From positions 36,196,121 to 36,260,120 of the forward strand of contig NC_088711.1 in the NCBI RefSeq assembly GCF_963576615.1: DNA of 64,000 nucleotides, given 5' to 3'. Shown piece after piece: positions 46,701-54,050 of the stretch; positions within the stretch are counted from its first letter, which is position 1; every line of letters begins with the position of its first letter. The DNA is from Watersipora subatra. Lineage: Eukaryota; Bryozoa; Gymnolaemata; Cheilostomatida; Watersiporidae. The position numbers and the translations under genes were made by a program. Below the pieces are notes generated by a model. It did not search any database. It was not told where the DNA came from and saw only the letters and a list, made by a program, of their open reading frames with translations.

Positions 46701-49700
46701 TGGAATAAAGAATCCATATCGCAGAAGATTTCATCTTGGATCTTCCTTCCGATTCCTCAGTCCGACGCCTTATTAAATCAGTCATACGAGCTTGAAGTAT
46801 TCATTAGGCGATATATGTTGCTATATGGGAGCAAATACGCTACCCACGATCTTGTTACGACGTAACAAGATCGTGCAACGACATGGATAGCGGTAGCTCT
46901 TATTAGTAAGCTTACTCAAATTATCTATTGGCAATGTGCCAGGCTAATAGCAAGTGGCAGGCATCCCTCATTGTTTATAAGGTGATTTTTAATACCCGGG
47001 CAACGTCCGGTAGCACAGCTAGTCTAGTCACACAAGCCACACATATCAAAATGACCTAAAACAAATGGATTGCACGATTGGTCTAACGATTAATTGGTTT
47101 AATACCGACTGGCACAAATCCAATTGGTCTAATAAACCAGTTCATCCAAAGACATTTAGTCTAAAACCTTCACTTTCAATATATTTTTCCTCTTTTAATC
47201 ACCTTTCCTCCTTCGGATAGCAGTTTCACACACATGAAACTCCATTTTGTCACAAACTTTTCATAACAGTAATTAGATCATAGATATATTTGGATGAGTT
47301 GGTTTTAGACCAATCGCATCACTGGACTAATCGTACCGTTAGATAAGTTTTAGATAATTTAGTTTTGGATCAATGAAATTGGATCAATCGTTGTTACATA
47401 AATTGTACAGGACCGAAACTTTTGTCCCATCAACAACATCAGCACCATATGAGATTCACAATAATATGATTTAACTTACATAAATATTGAGCCGGACTCG
47501 AAGAAAAGCGATTTCAATAAGCCAATACCTTCAGAGGCTAGATAAATGTTTCAAGCTTATGGTTGTGAGAGTCAAGAAGACTATATTGTTCTTGTGTTAT
47601 ACTGTTGTGATGTAATAATAGGGTCGTGTGCCTTTCGTAACTCTAAGCACAATGGCAAGATGTGATATTGAAATTAGCATGACTTTTTTGAAAAAACTAG
47701 TTACATATAGACATATAACCAGCTTCATACAAGACTCTGAGCTGCAATAAGATATATTTGCGCGTGGAGCCTTTTTACCAGCCAGGCTATGAACCTAACC
47801 TATGATTGTATCTACAACTTCCTTTAAGTTTCTACAATAAACCATAATATAGACAACTAGATGAATAACAGGTGTTGCACAGATCATAAACAAGACTGCT
47901 TATAAACAGTGGCAAGTAATGTAGCGGATTTCTTTTTTGATTTATTTTCATCAACAATAGTAATTAAACAAAAGAAAAAAAGCTAGAAGAGTGGTGAAGC
48001 CCATAATACGCATTAGCATAGGTAGTCGTGGCGTCGGGCTCGTCGTCATCATGTAATCAAGATCAATTTTTATGAATGAATCGGCTAGGTTGAATAATTA
48101 GCCAAATAGACTAATTTGTGGAACTTATTTGCCTAAAATTTTATTGCTCTAACTGGACACACGAAAGACAGCAACAGACAAACACTAAGATTTTATATAT
48201 ATAAATTCACAAATTATGTATTAATATTTTATCTGCATTGGCTATATAAATGAAGGTAGACTGGTGCTTGTGGTTATTACAATGGCTTATCACCAGTAGG
48301 TCGATGGTTCAAATCACGCAGGGACCATTTGTAGTGTTAGGAAGGGCATCCCACAACGATTGCCACTGTGCTTCGACCAAATATCATGCCAGTATGATAT
48401 TACCAAGTACGGCTGGCAGGAGCAACTCCACGTAGAATGGAAAAAGTTAGTAGAAGCAAAAAACAAAGTATTGTACATATATTATTATATTATTGTTCTT
48501 ATGTATTATGATCCTTTACATCGGTTCGATTGAGCAGTGTGAGAGGTCGACAATATTGACCTGGATGCAAAGCTCACCACTTTTGTGATTTGTGCATTTT
48601 AGTGTCAGATATCGACTTTCTTAATCTGTGAGACAACTTAGTTGTATTATGGCAAGAAGCCAACTTTCATTGGCAATGGGAGTTATCACCTTTGCCAGCT
48701 CTGAGCCGTACTGATGATGTACTGTACTGTAGCATGGGTAGATTTGTACATAGATAATAAAGTATTTTTAGGCCCAAATGGAGCGGAAATATTTTATCTG
48801 TAGCCTTCCATATCTTAAACTTGCAGTTATTAATAACAACAATAACAGCAAACTAACAAACCTGTTGGCGGTAATGTTGAAAAATCTTGTTCTGATTTGT
48901 CCTTAGCATCTTGGAGCCTCCGCTGAAAACCCAAAACATCCAAAATAAATTAAATTATAAAACTTCAGAGCCCTAGTAATTAAAGTTTGTGCAAGCATCC
49001 AATTTTGAAGATGAGGTCCAAAGCACTCAGCGAGCATCAAATAACTACAGACATATGGTGAAACAGAACAGAAAATGCTCAAGCTTTATACGTGATTAGT
49101 AGGCACAGCTTGTCACCCCAGCTATGATCCAAGAGGATTAGCATAGCTCAAGGACTAACTGGTCGTCTGGCTTTAAAATCATCTAGGATCAGGAAGTACG
49201 TGTTACATTCTGCAGAAGTGGGTTGAGCCAATGGAGCTGTTGCTGCATTTTTAAAATCTGAGCTTTGGTCGTAAGTATACACTACTTGATAAATTTCAAC
49301 TAGGAGTTTTATAGAGTTCAAACAATGTACTTCCAGATGTATGTGATACTAGAATAAGATGTCAGCTCTACTATGAGCCATAGAAGAGTCAAAATTGAAA
49401 AGCTAGCTAAAATGCTGTTAGAAAATGATAAATTTTGATTTTGTGAAAGGTGACAAATTAAGTACATGTACTAAAATCATTGCAGTAGACAGAGTTGCAA
49501 CGGCCAACATTTAATGTAAACAACTTAACCTTATGTTTTTTGGTCGCATATATGTCCTGGGCATAGTTAGTCATATAAAAAATTGGGTATCAAACTTTCT
49601 CACATGTATACCCTAGGAAACTTATGTATTCGCCTCATCTAACTTTCGCGTTTTCGCGGAGTCATCCTTTCTCAAATTTCATGAGCGAACTAAACTATCA

Positions 49701-50569
49701 TAATGAACGAGCGAAAGCGTGGAATTAAATAGCTTTGTTCATTGATAGTCCAAGAAACCAATGGCAGTAAGCGTCAAATTGCGTTATCGATCTCAGCCAA
49801 ATAATTCTACTTGCAGTTTACAATTACAAACTAGTCCCAAATTGAAATTTTTTTTACCGGTGAACCGAACCTGAGAAATCTTATGTTTGCTTCACTGCAT
49901 TTATTTTTACATCACTTTTTTCAGACTCATCAGTGCTGAGAAATTAAGTTGCATCGAAAATTTACTCTGTATGCTCCTCACAAAACTAAATACTAGCGAA
50001 ATATAAGTGTCCTAGGGTATCGTATTACAATAAAGCGGAAAAACTCGAATGGAAGTAGGTATCTTAACTCAAAAATTATTTGAAAAATATATTATTCTGT
50101 TTTTCACTATCCAACAAGCCTGCCAAAATAGGAATGTGCTTAGCTAAAAAATATCCGTAATTATAGTTTAAAATACTGGCACAAATCTGTAACCAGAATT
50201 TATGATATCGATGAGAAAGTGAATATGCCTAACTAACATGTACCTGTAACTGGAGTCTAGTGATGTCGGTGGAATCGCAATAAAAAGAAGGCTAGATTGT
50301 AAAAAACTTTCACGCGAGAATGCCGTGTAAATATACTGAGTACAATCAGAGGAAAGACTTATAAATATTTACTTTTATCGATCTTATCGGTGTAATTCAT
50401 ACAGAAAGTATACAGAAATGCTGTGTTAAGATGTGAGGGCACGACGCGTTCTTTGTTTCATAACCAAATATAACGTTCTCTCAACACAAGATTTGCTGCT
50501 TACCCGCACTCTATCTAGGTTAGCCTCAGTTTCATAAACAATAGTTGAGAACTTCCTTTCCCAGTCCAT
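25628..50569 (-). CDS. Uncharacterised coiled-coil protein, 11 coding exons
   Basis: Minus-strand exons in transcript order are 50569-50504, 48922-48862, 44063-43915, 42800-42719, 40856-40681, 35540-35393, 34890-34814, 29451-29360, 28706-28672, 27679-27443 and 25734-25628. All join in phase, for 409 residues. The protein starts MDWERKFSTIVYETEANLDR. It has a Pro/Ser-rich linker (residues about 45-75), then long heptad-rich helices (about 76-285) including LEEKFSKQQK, IEDRIDELEERVREK, ITQQIEHLRVQVKD and RLEKNISGLDEELMEL. The C-terminal tail (about 290-409) is polar and Ser-rich, ending SSLSINDL. No membrane segment or signal peptide is seen. The pattern fits a cytoskeletal, centrosomal or adaptor protein, but I do not recognise the family. 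The acceptor at 40856 is the least certain junction. Confidence 0.75.
25735..27442. other. Intron of the coiled-coil gene
   Basis: Holds the 44-bp repeat array and otherwise AT-rich sequence. A CA-rich stretch lies near 26617-26643. The 67-codon minus frame at 26847-27050 has no supporting context. Confidence 0.5.
26111..26445. repeat. 44-bp tandem repeat, about 7.5 copies
   Basis: The unit contains AGTTGGTATGTTCTCAGTTA and CTAGCATA(G/T)AT(G/A)AAGATGG. Several point differences separate the units. Confidence 0.85.
27443..27679 (-). CDS. Coiled-coil gene, exon 10
   Basis: Encodes 79 residues of polar tail with LQDPQQWRELLSHSLSTLSV and LARRKSRDSQPEDT. The acceptor is TTTCTGTAG and the donor is ACAG|GTAGGA. 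Confidence 0.8.
28100..28205 (-). repeat. tRNA-derived SINE fragment
   Basis: On the minus strand an A box TGGTGCAGTGG (28187-28197) is followed 28 bp later by a B box GGTTTGATTCC (28148-28158), the RNA polymerase III promoter layout of tRNA-derived SINEs. No tRNA cloverleaf is intact. Sequence down to about 27940 may be its body. Confidence 0.5.
28345..28382. repeat. Perfect inverted repeat, 16-bp arms
   Basis: TATTCCTGTATATATG and its exact reverse complement are separated by 6 bp within a TA-rich microsatellite. Confidence 0.85.
28672..28706 (-). CDS. Coiled-coil gene, exon 9 (35-nt micro-exon)
   Basis: Encodes NEILAPKIETP. It has strong splice sites (TGTCTTACAG and CAG|GTAAGA) and is the only phase that links exons 8 and 10. 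Confidence 0.7.
29037..29160. repeat. 41-bp tandem repeat, 3 copies
   Basis: The unit begins TTGGCTAGATGAAACAGCAG and contains CTTTTCAAAACAT. The copies are diverged. Confidence 0.7.
29360..29451 (-). CDS. Coiled-coil gene, exon 8
   Basis: Encodes DMTALSSRYSSDYRKLSGAI and CEKQADITIT. It ends in phase 2 at CTAG|GTAGGA. Confidence 0.75.
29698..30433. mobile_element. Long palindromic MITE, probably PIF/Harbinger type
   Basis: Arms of roughly 280 bp are near-exact inverted copies, from AGGTCCGGCCACACGTAAC (29701) to its complement ending at 30430. TAA lies on both sides (29698-29700, 30431-30433), the 3-bp target duplication used by PIF/Harbinger. The central part (about 29980-30150) is unpaired and holds a TTATTA run. 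No coding capacity. Confidence 0.75.
30434..32391. other. Intron of the coiled-coil gene, no gene seen
   Basis: AT-rich sequence. A 100-codon minus frame at 31666-31968 has balanced composition but no motif and no splice context that fits the gene's phase. Confidence 0.4.
32392..32756. mobile_element. hAT-type MITE with perfect 8-bp target duplication
   Basis: TTTTAGAG occurs on both sides (32392-32399, 32749-32756) of a 349-bp element. Its ends are CATATGTGTCAAACTC and, inverted, CAGGTATGTCAAGTTC. Subterminal GGGCCACATC / GGGCCGCGACC motifs are present. It closely resembles a short repeat style common in animal genomes (GTGTCAAACTC...GGCCC). Confidence 0.85.
33002..34262. mobile_element. 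TA-type DNA element F1 (longer copy)
   Basis: Inverted ends CCCTAGGACACTTATGTATTC and CCCTAGGACACTTATATTTC are bordered by TA on both sides. CGCGG-rich subterminal repeats are present. It is 1257 bp long with no intact transposase. The shorter copy at 49611 derives from the same family. Confidence 0.75.
34263..34813. other. Intron sequence, nothing recognised
   Basis: Lies between element F1 and coiled-coil exon 7. No repeat or coding signal was identified. Confidence 0.4.
34814..34890 (-). CDS. Coiled-coil gene, exon 7
   Basis: Encodes RLEKNISGLDEELMELTRKH. The acceptor is GCTTGTAG and the donor is AAC|GTAAGC. Confidence 0.8.
35393..35540 (-). CDS. Coiled-coil gene, exon 6
   Basis: Encodes VNHYKPESQSVPITQQIEHL through KKDIDYYKSRM. 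The acceptor is CCCTTAG and the donor is ATGA|GTAAGT. Confidence 0.8.
35541..36662. other. Intron of the coiled-coil gene with one tRNA-like sequence
   Basis: Apart from the SINE-like segment at 36380-36440, nothing is recognised. Short plus frames at 35576-35797 have no support. Confidence 0.4.
36380..36440 (-). repeat. tRNA-like sequence (SINE or tRNA pseudogene)
   Basis: The minus strand has an A-box-like TAGCACAGGTGG (36425-36436) and a B box GGTTCAAATCC (36387-36397) at tRNA-like spacing. The acceptor-stem halves do not pair convincingly. Confidence 0.45.
36663..37429. mobile_element. Tigger-like MITE
   Basis: TA flanks (36663-36664, 37428-37429) enclose 763 bp with perfect 19-bp inverted ends beginning CAGTCAAACATGGATAACTC. 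Repeats of TTCGAATTATCAGAGC-type sequence are subterminal. An internal module (36890-37010) is homologous to the module repeated in the TTAA element at 14696. Confidence 0.8.
37568..38450 (+). mobile_element. TTAA-type MITE, copy C
   Basis: TTAA at both edges (37568-37571, 38447-38450). Terminal repeats run from AGGTTTACTTGC and, inverted, AGGTGGACTTGCAAC to the inner GAGCTTTTAAGAGCTTG. The right-hand TTAA is also the left-hand TTAA of the adjoining piggyBac element. Confidence 0.85.
38447..39515 (-). mobile_element. piggyBac-like element, internally deleted
   Basis: TTAA duplications (38447-38450 and 39512-39515) flank 1061 bp. The perfect 13-bp inverted ends are CCCTTTCGCGGGC. Near the right end GCGACAAAAACGTCG-type subterminal repeats occur twice. 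It carries one minus-strand reading frame made from the two ends of a piggyBac transposase. Confidence 0.9.
38685..39158 (-). CDS. piggyBac transposase remnant, N- and C-terminal parts fused
   Basis: The 157-codon frame is uninterrupted. Residues 1-115 are the acidic, Ser/Asp-rich N-terminal region, ending in the family-typical run PVEYFEKFF. The next residues jump to the C-terminal Cys-rich domain (WCKDCDVGLCKGECFRKYH). The DDD catalytic core, about 350-400 residues in full-length proteins, is absent, as are the first Cys pairs of the zinc-binding domain. It cannot transpose DNA by itself. Whether it is expressed is unknown. Confidence 0.8.
   Translation of the reverse strand: MATSKRTSRDYSNKASTSTEITKRFRDDSGFLDLVARDDSEPGLDCDWNDFTSGSDSDEKAGSSNDEDVSRSDASAWKNITNINRDKSPTIQQFIAVTGPVFIPVDAQPVEYFEKFFEPVNPGNTFLWKLFVTRISTWCKDCDVGLCKGECFRKYHS
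39516..40680. other. Intron of the coiled-coil gene, no feature recognised
   Basis: AT-rich. A 61-codon minus frame at 39429-39614 straddles the piggyBac end and is chance. Confidence 0.4.
40681..40856 (-). CDS. Coiled-coil gene, exon 5
   Basis: Encodes IEDRIDELEERVREKGVDL and LHQWKLETSHELNTLKQQ. The 5' edge at 40856 (TCTGTCGAG acceptor) is chosen because it keeps phase with exon 4. A better-looking acceptor at 40836 (ATTCTATTCAG) would need an additional exon to fix the frame. Confidence 0.65.
41886..42440. repeat. 23-bp tandem repeat, about 24 copies
   Basis: The unit is TTAACTGAGGTAGTACTGTG plus TAG, with GTGAAC, TAATAC and GTCC variants spread through the array. Lies in the intron between coiled-coil exons 4 and 5. 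Confidence 0.9.
42719..42800 (-). CDS. Coiled-coil gene, exon 4
   Basis: Encodes TIETLLGTIVSLQEEKEQQK and TTVERLT. It ends in phase 1 at ACAG|GTAGGC. The acceptor GTTGCAG is 38 bp from element E2. Confidence 0.75.
42839..43700. mobile_element. TA-type DNA element E2
   Basis: TA flanks, left end CCGTCAAACTTCAATTTGGG and inverted right end CCGTAAAACCTCTATTTGAT. ACGCCACC/TGCCACC-type repeats lie at both ends. Internal sequence matches element E1 (for example the AAAGCTACACCATC region). 858 bp, no transposase. Confidence 0.7.
43915..44063 (-). CDS. Coiled-coil gene, exon 3
   Basis: Encodes the Pro/Ser linker (SYTGRAPLPLVSNPPQ) and the first helix segment (WATVLEEKFSKQQK). The donor is AAAG|GTTAGC. 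Confidence 0.75.
44064..45432. other. Intron of the coiled-coil gene
   Basis: No gene is seen. A weak minus-strand tRNA-like B box, GGTTCATTCCC, lies at 44687-44697, with no convincing A box. Confidence 0.4.
45433..46318 (+). mobile_element. TTAA-type MITE, copy D
   Basis: The left TTAA (45433-45436) is followed by AGGTTGACTTCCAAC. The right end is TTGTTGCAAGTCAACCT, where the flanking TTAA has decayed to TATAAA. Full internal homology to copies B and C in the same orientation. Confidence 0.8.
46646..47022 (+). mobile_element. Candidate non-autonomous Helitron
   Basis: Begins TCTTTCTCAAAG, sharing its head with repeats at 6668 and 16398. Ends ACCCGGGCAACGTCCGGT (hairpin-forming), then AGCACAG and CTAG followed by T. 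A TC start, a 3' hairpin and a CTRR end without target duplication are Helitron hallmarks. The CTAG end fits; the 5' limit is less sure. Confidence 0.45.
46845..46875. repeat. Perfect hairpin, 14-bp arms
   Basis: CACGATCTTGTTAC and its exact complement are separated by GAC, inside the Helitron-like repeat. Confidence 0.9.
47023..48861. other. Intron of the coiled-coil gene
   Basis: Contains diverged ATTGGTCTAA / TTAGACCAAT motifs in both orientations at 47060-47400 (possibly an old inverted-repeat element), a reverse-oriented repeat head near 48160-48215, and the SINE at 48236. No gene is seen. Confidence 0.4.
48236..48440 (+). repeat. tRNA-derived SINE
   Basis: The A-box-like TGGTGCTTGTGG (48262-48273) and the B box GGTTCAAATCA (48306-48316) form a polymerase III promoter. 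The body AGTGTTAGGAAGGGCATCCC and the tail TACGGCTGGCAGGAGCAACT resemble conserved parts of invertebrate tRNA-SINEs. Confidence 0.6.
48862..48922 (-). CDS. Coiled-coil gene, exon 2
   Basis: Encodes RRLQDAKDKSEQDFSTLPPT. The acceptor is TTTTCAG and the donor is CAG|GTTTGT. Confidence 0.75.
49609..50019. mobile_element. TA-type DNA element F2 (shorter copy)
   Basis: TA flanks and ends CCCTAGGAAACTTATGTATTC and, inverted, CCCTAGGACACTTATATTTC. 407 bp. Both halves match the outer parts of F1 (33004-34260), the central 844 bp of which is missing. Confidence 0.8.
50504..50569 (-). CDS. Coiled-coil gene, first coding exon
   Basis: The exon acceptor TTTTAG is at 50575, followed by 5 bases and then ATG. 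It encodes 22 residues and ends at GTGCGG|GTAAGC. A 5' untranslated exon must lie upstream. Confidence 0.75.
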
Positions 50570-50936
50570 TCTACCTAAAATGTAAGGTTAGTTTCTATTG
50601 GCCCATAAACTGATGTTTTGTAGGGGTGTTGCACGGTCATAAATCAAATACTTACAAGTTGCAGTGAGTATGAGGACACTAATAATATATCTATATTATT
50701 TATGTATAAGGCAACAGATTTGTAAGGTGGTGATATTAGATTTGGTATTGGCTACACATGAAGCTTTTGGATAGACATTTTGAACTTGCTGTATATTGTA
50801 CAGCATTAAAATAGGTTCCAGCCTTTGTTACACATCTGACAGCGCTATAAAGATATAAAAATTCATATTCAGATCTTCAGCAAAGCAGTTGGTGGGCGGA
50901 GCATAACATACTTTTTGATGACATTTTGCTGATGAG

Positions 50937-51240
50937 TTGTTTGCTGACATGTTGACAGAGTTATACTTTGTTTGCTGACATGTTGGCAGAGTTATTCTTT
51001 GTTTGCTGGCATGATGACAGATATACTTTGTTTGCTAGCATGATGACAGAGTTATACTTTGTTTGCTGGCATGATGACGGGGGTTATATTTTGCTTGCTG
51101 ACATAACGGGGGTTATATTTTGTTTGCTGACATGATGAGAGTTACATTTTGTTTGCTGACATGCTGCCAGAGTTTTTCTTTATTCGGTGACATGATGAGA
51201 GTTACACTTTATTTGCTGACACAGCAACAGTTATATTTTG
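50937..51240. repeat. Degenerate tandem repeat, about 31 bp, 9-10 copies
   Basis: The core is TTTGCTGACATGATGACAG followed by AGTTATACTTTG. Unit length varies from about 25 to 35 bp. Confidence 0.75.
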
Positions 51241-51905
51241 TTTCAATAAGTTATTTTGCATTTTACGGAGCTAGTTCAGCAGTTTGTAATTGTAGAAAAC
51301 AATTTTTGCACTCACTAAAAGGTAGCAAGAAATAGCAAAAGATATATGGAAAGTTGTGGTGAATCATATTTATCTAGCGTAAAATTGAGAGGTTACATCT
51401 AAGCATTTTAATCACTCACTCATCAAACCTATGAATTGTCAAGACAACATTTCTAGTCACATGTTTCAAAGGTAAAACAACAAAAAAACATATTTTTACT
51501 AATTAACCGCCAAAGCTACACATCAAAGGCGGAAGCTGAAATGATCTTTACCACAATGGCTATGTGAAAATTAAATCCTCTTCTCATCTATTACCTAACA
51601 AATTCAATTCTTACATATAATTCAGGTTTTTTCTTTTACTTTTTGACATAATTTTGAATAATGGTTTTGTTTTAATGCTACTTACTGCTAATGGTAGTTA
51701 CTTAGATAAATATGAACATTTATAAATATAAATAAATATAAATATTTCTACCAGTCAATGCTGTTTAAAGCCCATCGGACCATGAGACAAAAAATAGCAA
51801 AGCAAAATTACGTGTGCTGGAAGAAAAATCTGTTTTTGCATAATGCTATACAACAAAGTGAATTGGCAAGTTGTTGGTGTCTGGTATAAAATGCAGTGGA
51901 TTTTC

Positions 51906-52035
51906 TAGGGAAGGCGGAATGTAATGAATGGTCAGGCAGATTGGAGATGCTGTCTCGAGTATTTTAGACCACAAATATCTAAGACTGCTGTTAGCTCATC
52001 AGCAATAAGGGCATTTAGACGCTGATAGTTGCTGT
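51906..52035 (-). CDS. Weak coding candidate
   Basis: The minus strand has an acceptor-like TTGTTTTAG followed by an open stretch with SNYQRLNALIADELTAVLDI and a stop. Its composition is protein-like. No matching upstream exon in phase was established and no family is recognised. Confidence 0.25.
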
Positions 52036-52078
52036 TTATACCAGATAGCATAACCCTAAAACAATTTTTGAAAGCGTT

Positions 52079-52298
52079 CTAATTTTCATTCATCAGCCTA
52101 CGATAGAAGGGGATAACAACTTCGAGCAGCTTAGGACAGAATGGATAATATACGATTCTGGTAAAAGAGTGATGTGCCTTTTGATTTTTTCTGAGCTGAA
52201 CTAGACCATGAGTTGGAGTACTTAGCATTGTTTTTTGGGCTATCCTTCGTTTTTTTCGTGACGTCATTTTATCGTTGTTGGCCATCTTTATAGACAAT
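52079..52298 (-). CDS. Weak coding candidate, basic small ORF
   Basis: ATG at 52298 starts MANNDKMTSRKKRRIAQ and stays open for 72 codons downstream of the promoter-like cluster. It could be a small first exon, a 5' UTR with a chance frame, or noise. Confidence 0.25.
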
Positions 52299-52485
52299 TT
52301 TATCGTTAAAAACACGAAGCTTTTGCAATGAACTTTTGAAAACAATGCTTTTGTTTGCAATTTTTTTATTATAGTATCAAAACAACACCAAAAAGTACGA
52401 TTAAATAAAAGAAAAAAGATCGTTTTCTACAAATATGGCGGCTTTTTCGTGAACGAGCGCATGTGCAAACGACTTGTTGACGTCA
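52259..52485 (-). promoter_or_regulatory. Promoter-like cluster: two CRE palindromes and a YY1-type site
   Basis: TGACGTCA occurs perfectly at 52259-52266 and 52478-52485. ATGGCGGC, a YY1-type core, is at 52435-52442, and a partial NRF1-like GCGCATGTGC lies between. The 60 bp at 52435-52490 is CpG-richer than the rest of the spacer. It may drive the coiled-coil gene through an unseen 5' UTR exon. Inference only. Confidence 0.35.
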
Positions 52486-54029
52486 AAAAACGATGGATTG
52501 AATATAATAATCCTACATTTTTTCTTAGCTCCAACATACAAAGGTTTTCACCTCAGTCAAATATTGCAGCGATGTAAAACTGGTGGTGGTTTGACTGCAT
52601 TAGCACAAATTCCAGTAAACGCATAAGAAAGATTTTTCAAGACATTAAATGAACAGCGATGCTTAGTTCACACAAAAGTATGTAGCGAAAAATCAGATTT
52701 AAGACCATAAAACAAGAACTCATGGCAGTGCCAGTTATGACAATGATTAAAGAAAATGAAACCAAGTTTTTGTACCAGTAGTTAGCTATTGTGTATACAA
52801 ATCAACTAAATTGGGACTTTACCTTGAACAGCCTAAATCTATAACAATGTGTGAAAAAGAAAACTTGTCACAACAGTCTCTGGCAAATTATTGTACAATG
52901 CTGTAATTACAGTGGCCTATATAGTATATAGGTATTTGGGTTTACACTGCTTCCGTTTTATCCAGAATATGACATAATAGAAAGCGACTTGTTTCATCAT
53001 GTGACCTGTTATCTCAATAGTTTTTATATTCAAAATATTCATTGTCTATGCCTAATTTTTTATTTTAATTACTGCCTTGGAGCTTTTACCTATAGGCCCT
53101 CTCTAACTCCATGAACAACAGCTCACTAATTCTCTTGCCACATTAAATTCTCATTTTAACTTAAGGATAAAAGACTTTGGCATTGGATGGGTGTGCAAAA
53201 TACTAATTAAACAGGTTCGATAATCAAAAAGTCGATGAGCTATGCTTTTGCCTACTATCACAACAAACAAATTTGTTGTTAAAACCTACCATGGCTATTC
53301 CAATTTTCCTTAGTTTGTGTGATATCAGCCTACAAAACTGCATAATTGCCAGTAATTAATAGAATTGCCTTTCCCAACCAATTTTACTACTGTGCCTTCG
53401 CCTTTACAAAGGAGCCCTTTTCTTTATTACTGAGATCTCCACAAGGGCAATATTTACATGCACAATTATGAAAATATTACCATGAGATGAAAGGCAGTCA
53501 GAGGAGTAGCAGTCTATTGCAACATTAACAGTACGAAACTGGAAGCCAGGTCTTCTCTTAGCAGAGAGTAATAAGACTTACTTACGCCAAATATTTTAGA
53601 GGTAGCATAACGGATATTCCAACGAGCTGTTCAAATGTTGGGGTTTAGCAATGTGCAAACATCGTACTTGTTAGTTCTTCAGTTTACCATTTTCAGAAGG
53701 AAATTGCTAGATTGACGAGTTTCTTATAACCACATATCATAAAACAAGGAATGTGGTTAAACTGAAACTAACTTTAATCATATGAAATACGTTCGTATCT
53801 ATGCCACTCCAAACATCCCAATCTTTAGTGTGAAAGGTTATATTACCGTATTTAATCATATTCAAGTTTTGCAAGCATTTCAACAATACTCTTAAATAAT
53901 AGTATTGCTGTCCGTCATGCGTGTAAGCATGAAGAGAAGAAAATGTAACACTAAAAGAAAAATTAGCCGACAAAAAAACGTTACGCAGTTGTTTTCGTTT
54001 AATGCAGCATAAGCGGGTAAACCATAATA

Positions 54030-54050
54030 TGGTGCTATATTATAGCACCA
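54030..54050. repeat. Perfect short inverted repeat
   Basis: TGGTGCTATA and its complement are separated by one T. Confidence 0.8.

Noticed and set aside
47060-47400. Inverted-repeat element made of ATTGGTCTAA motifs
   Set aside because: Arms are too diverged to set edges or a target duplication; mentioned only in the intron entry.
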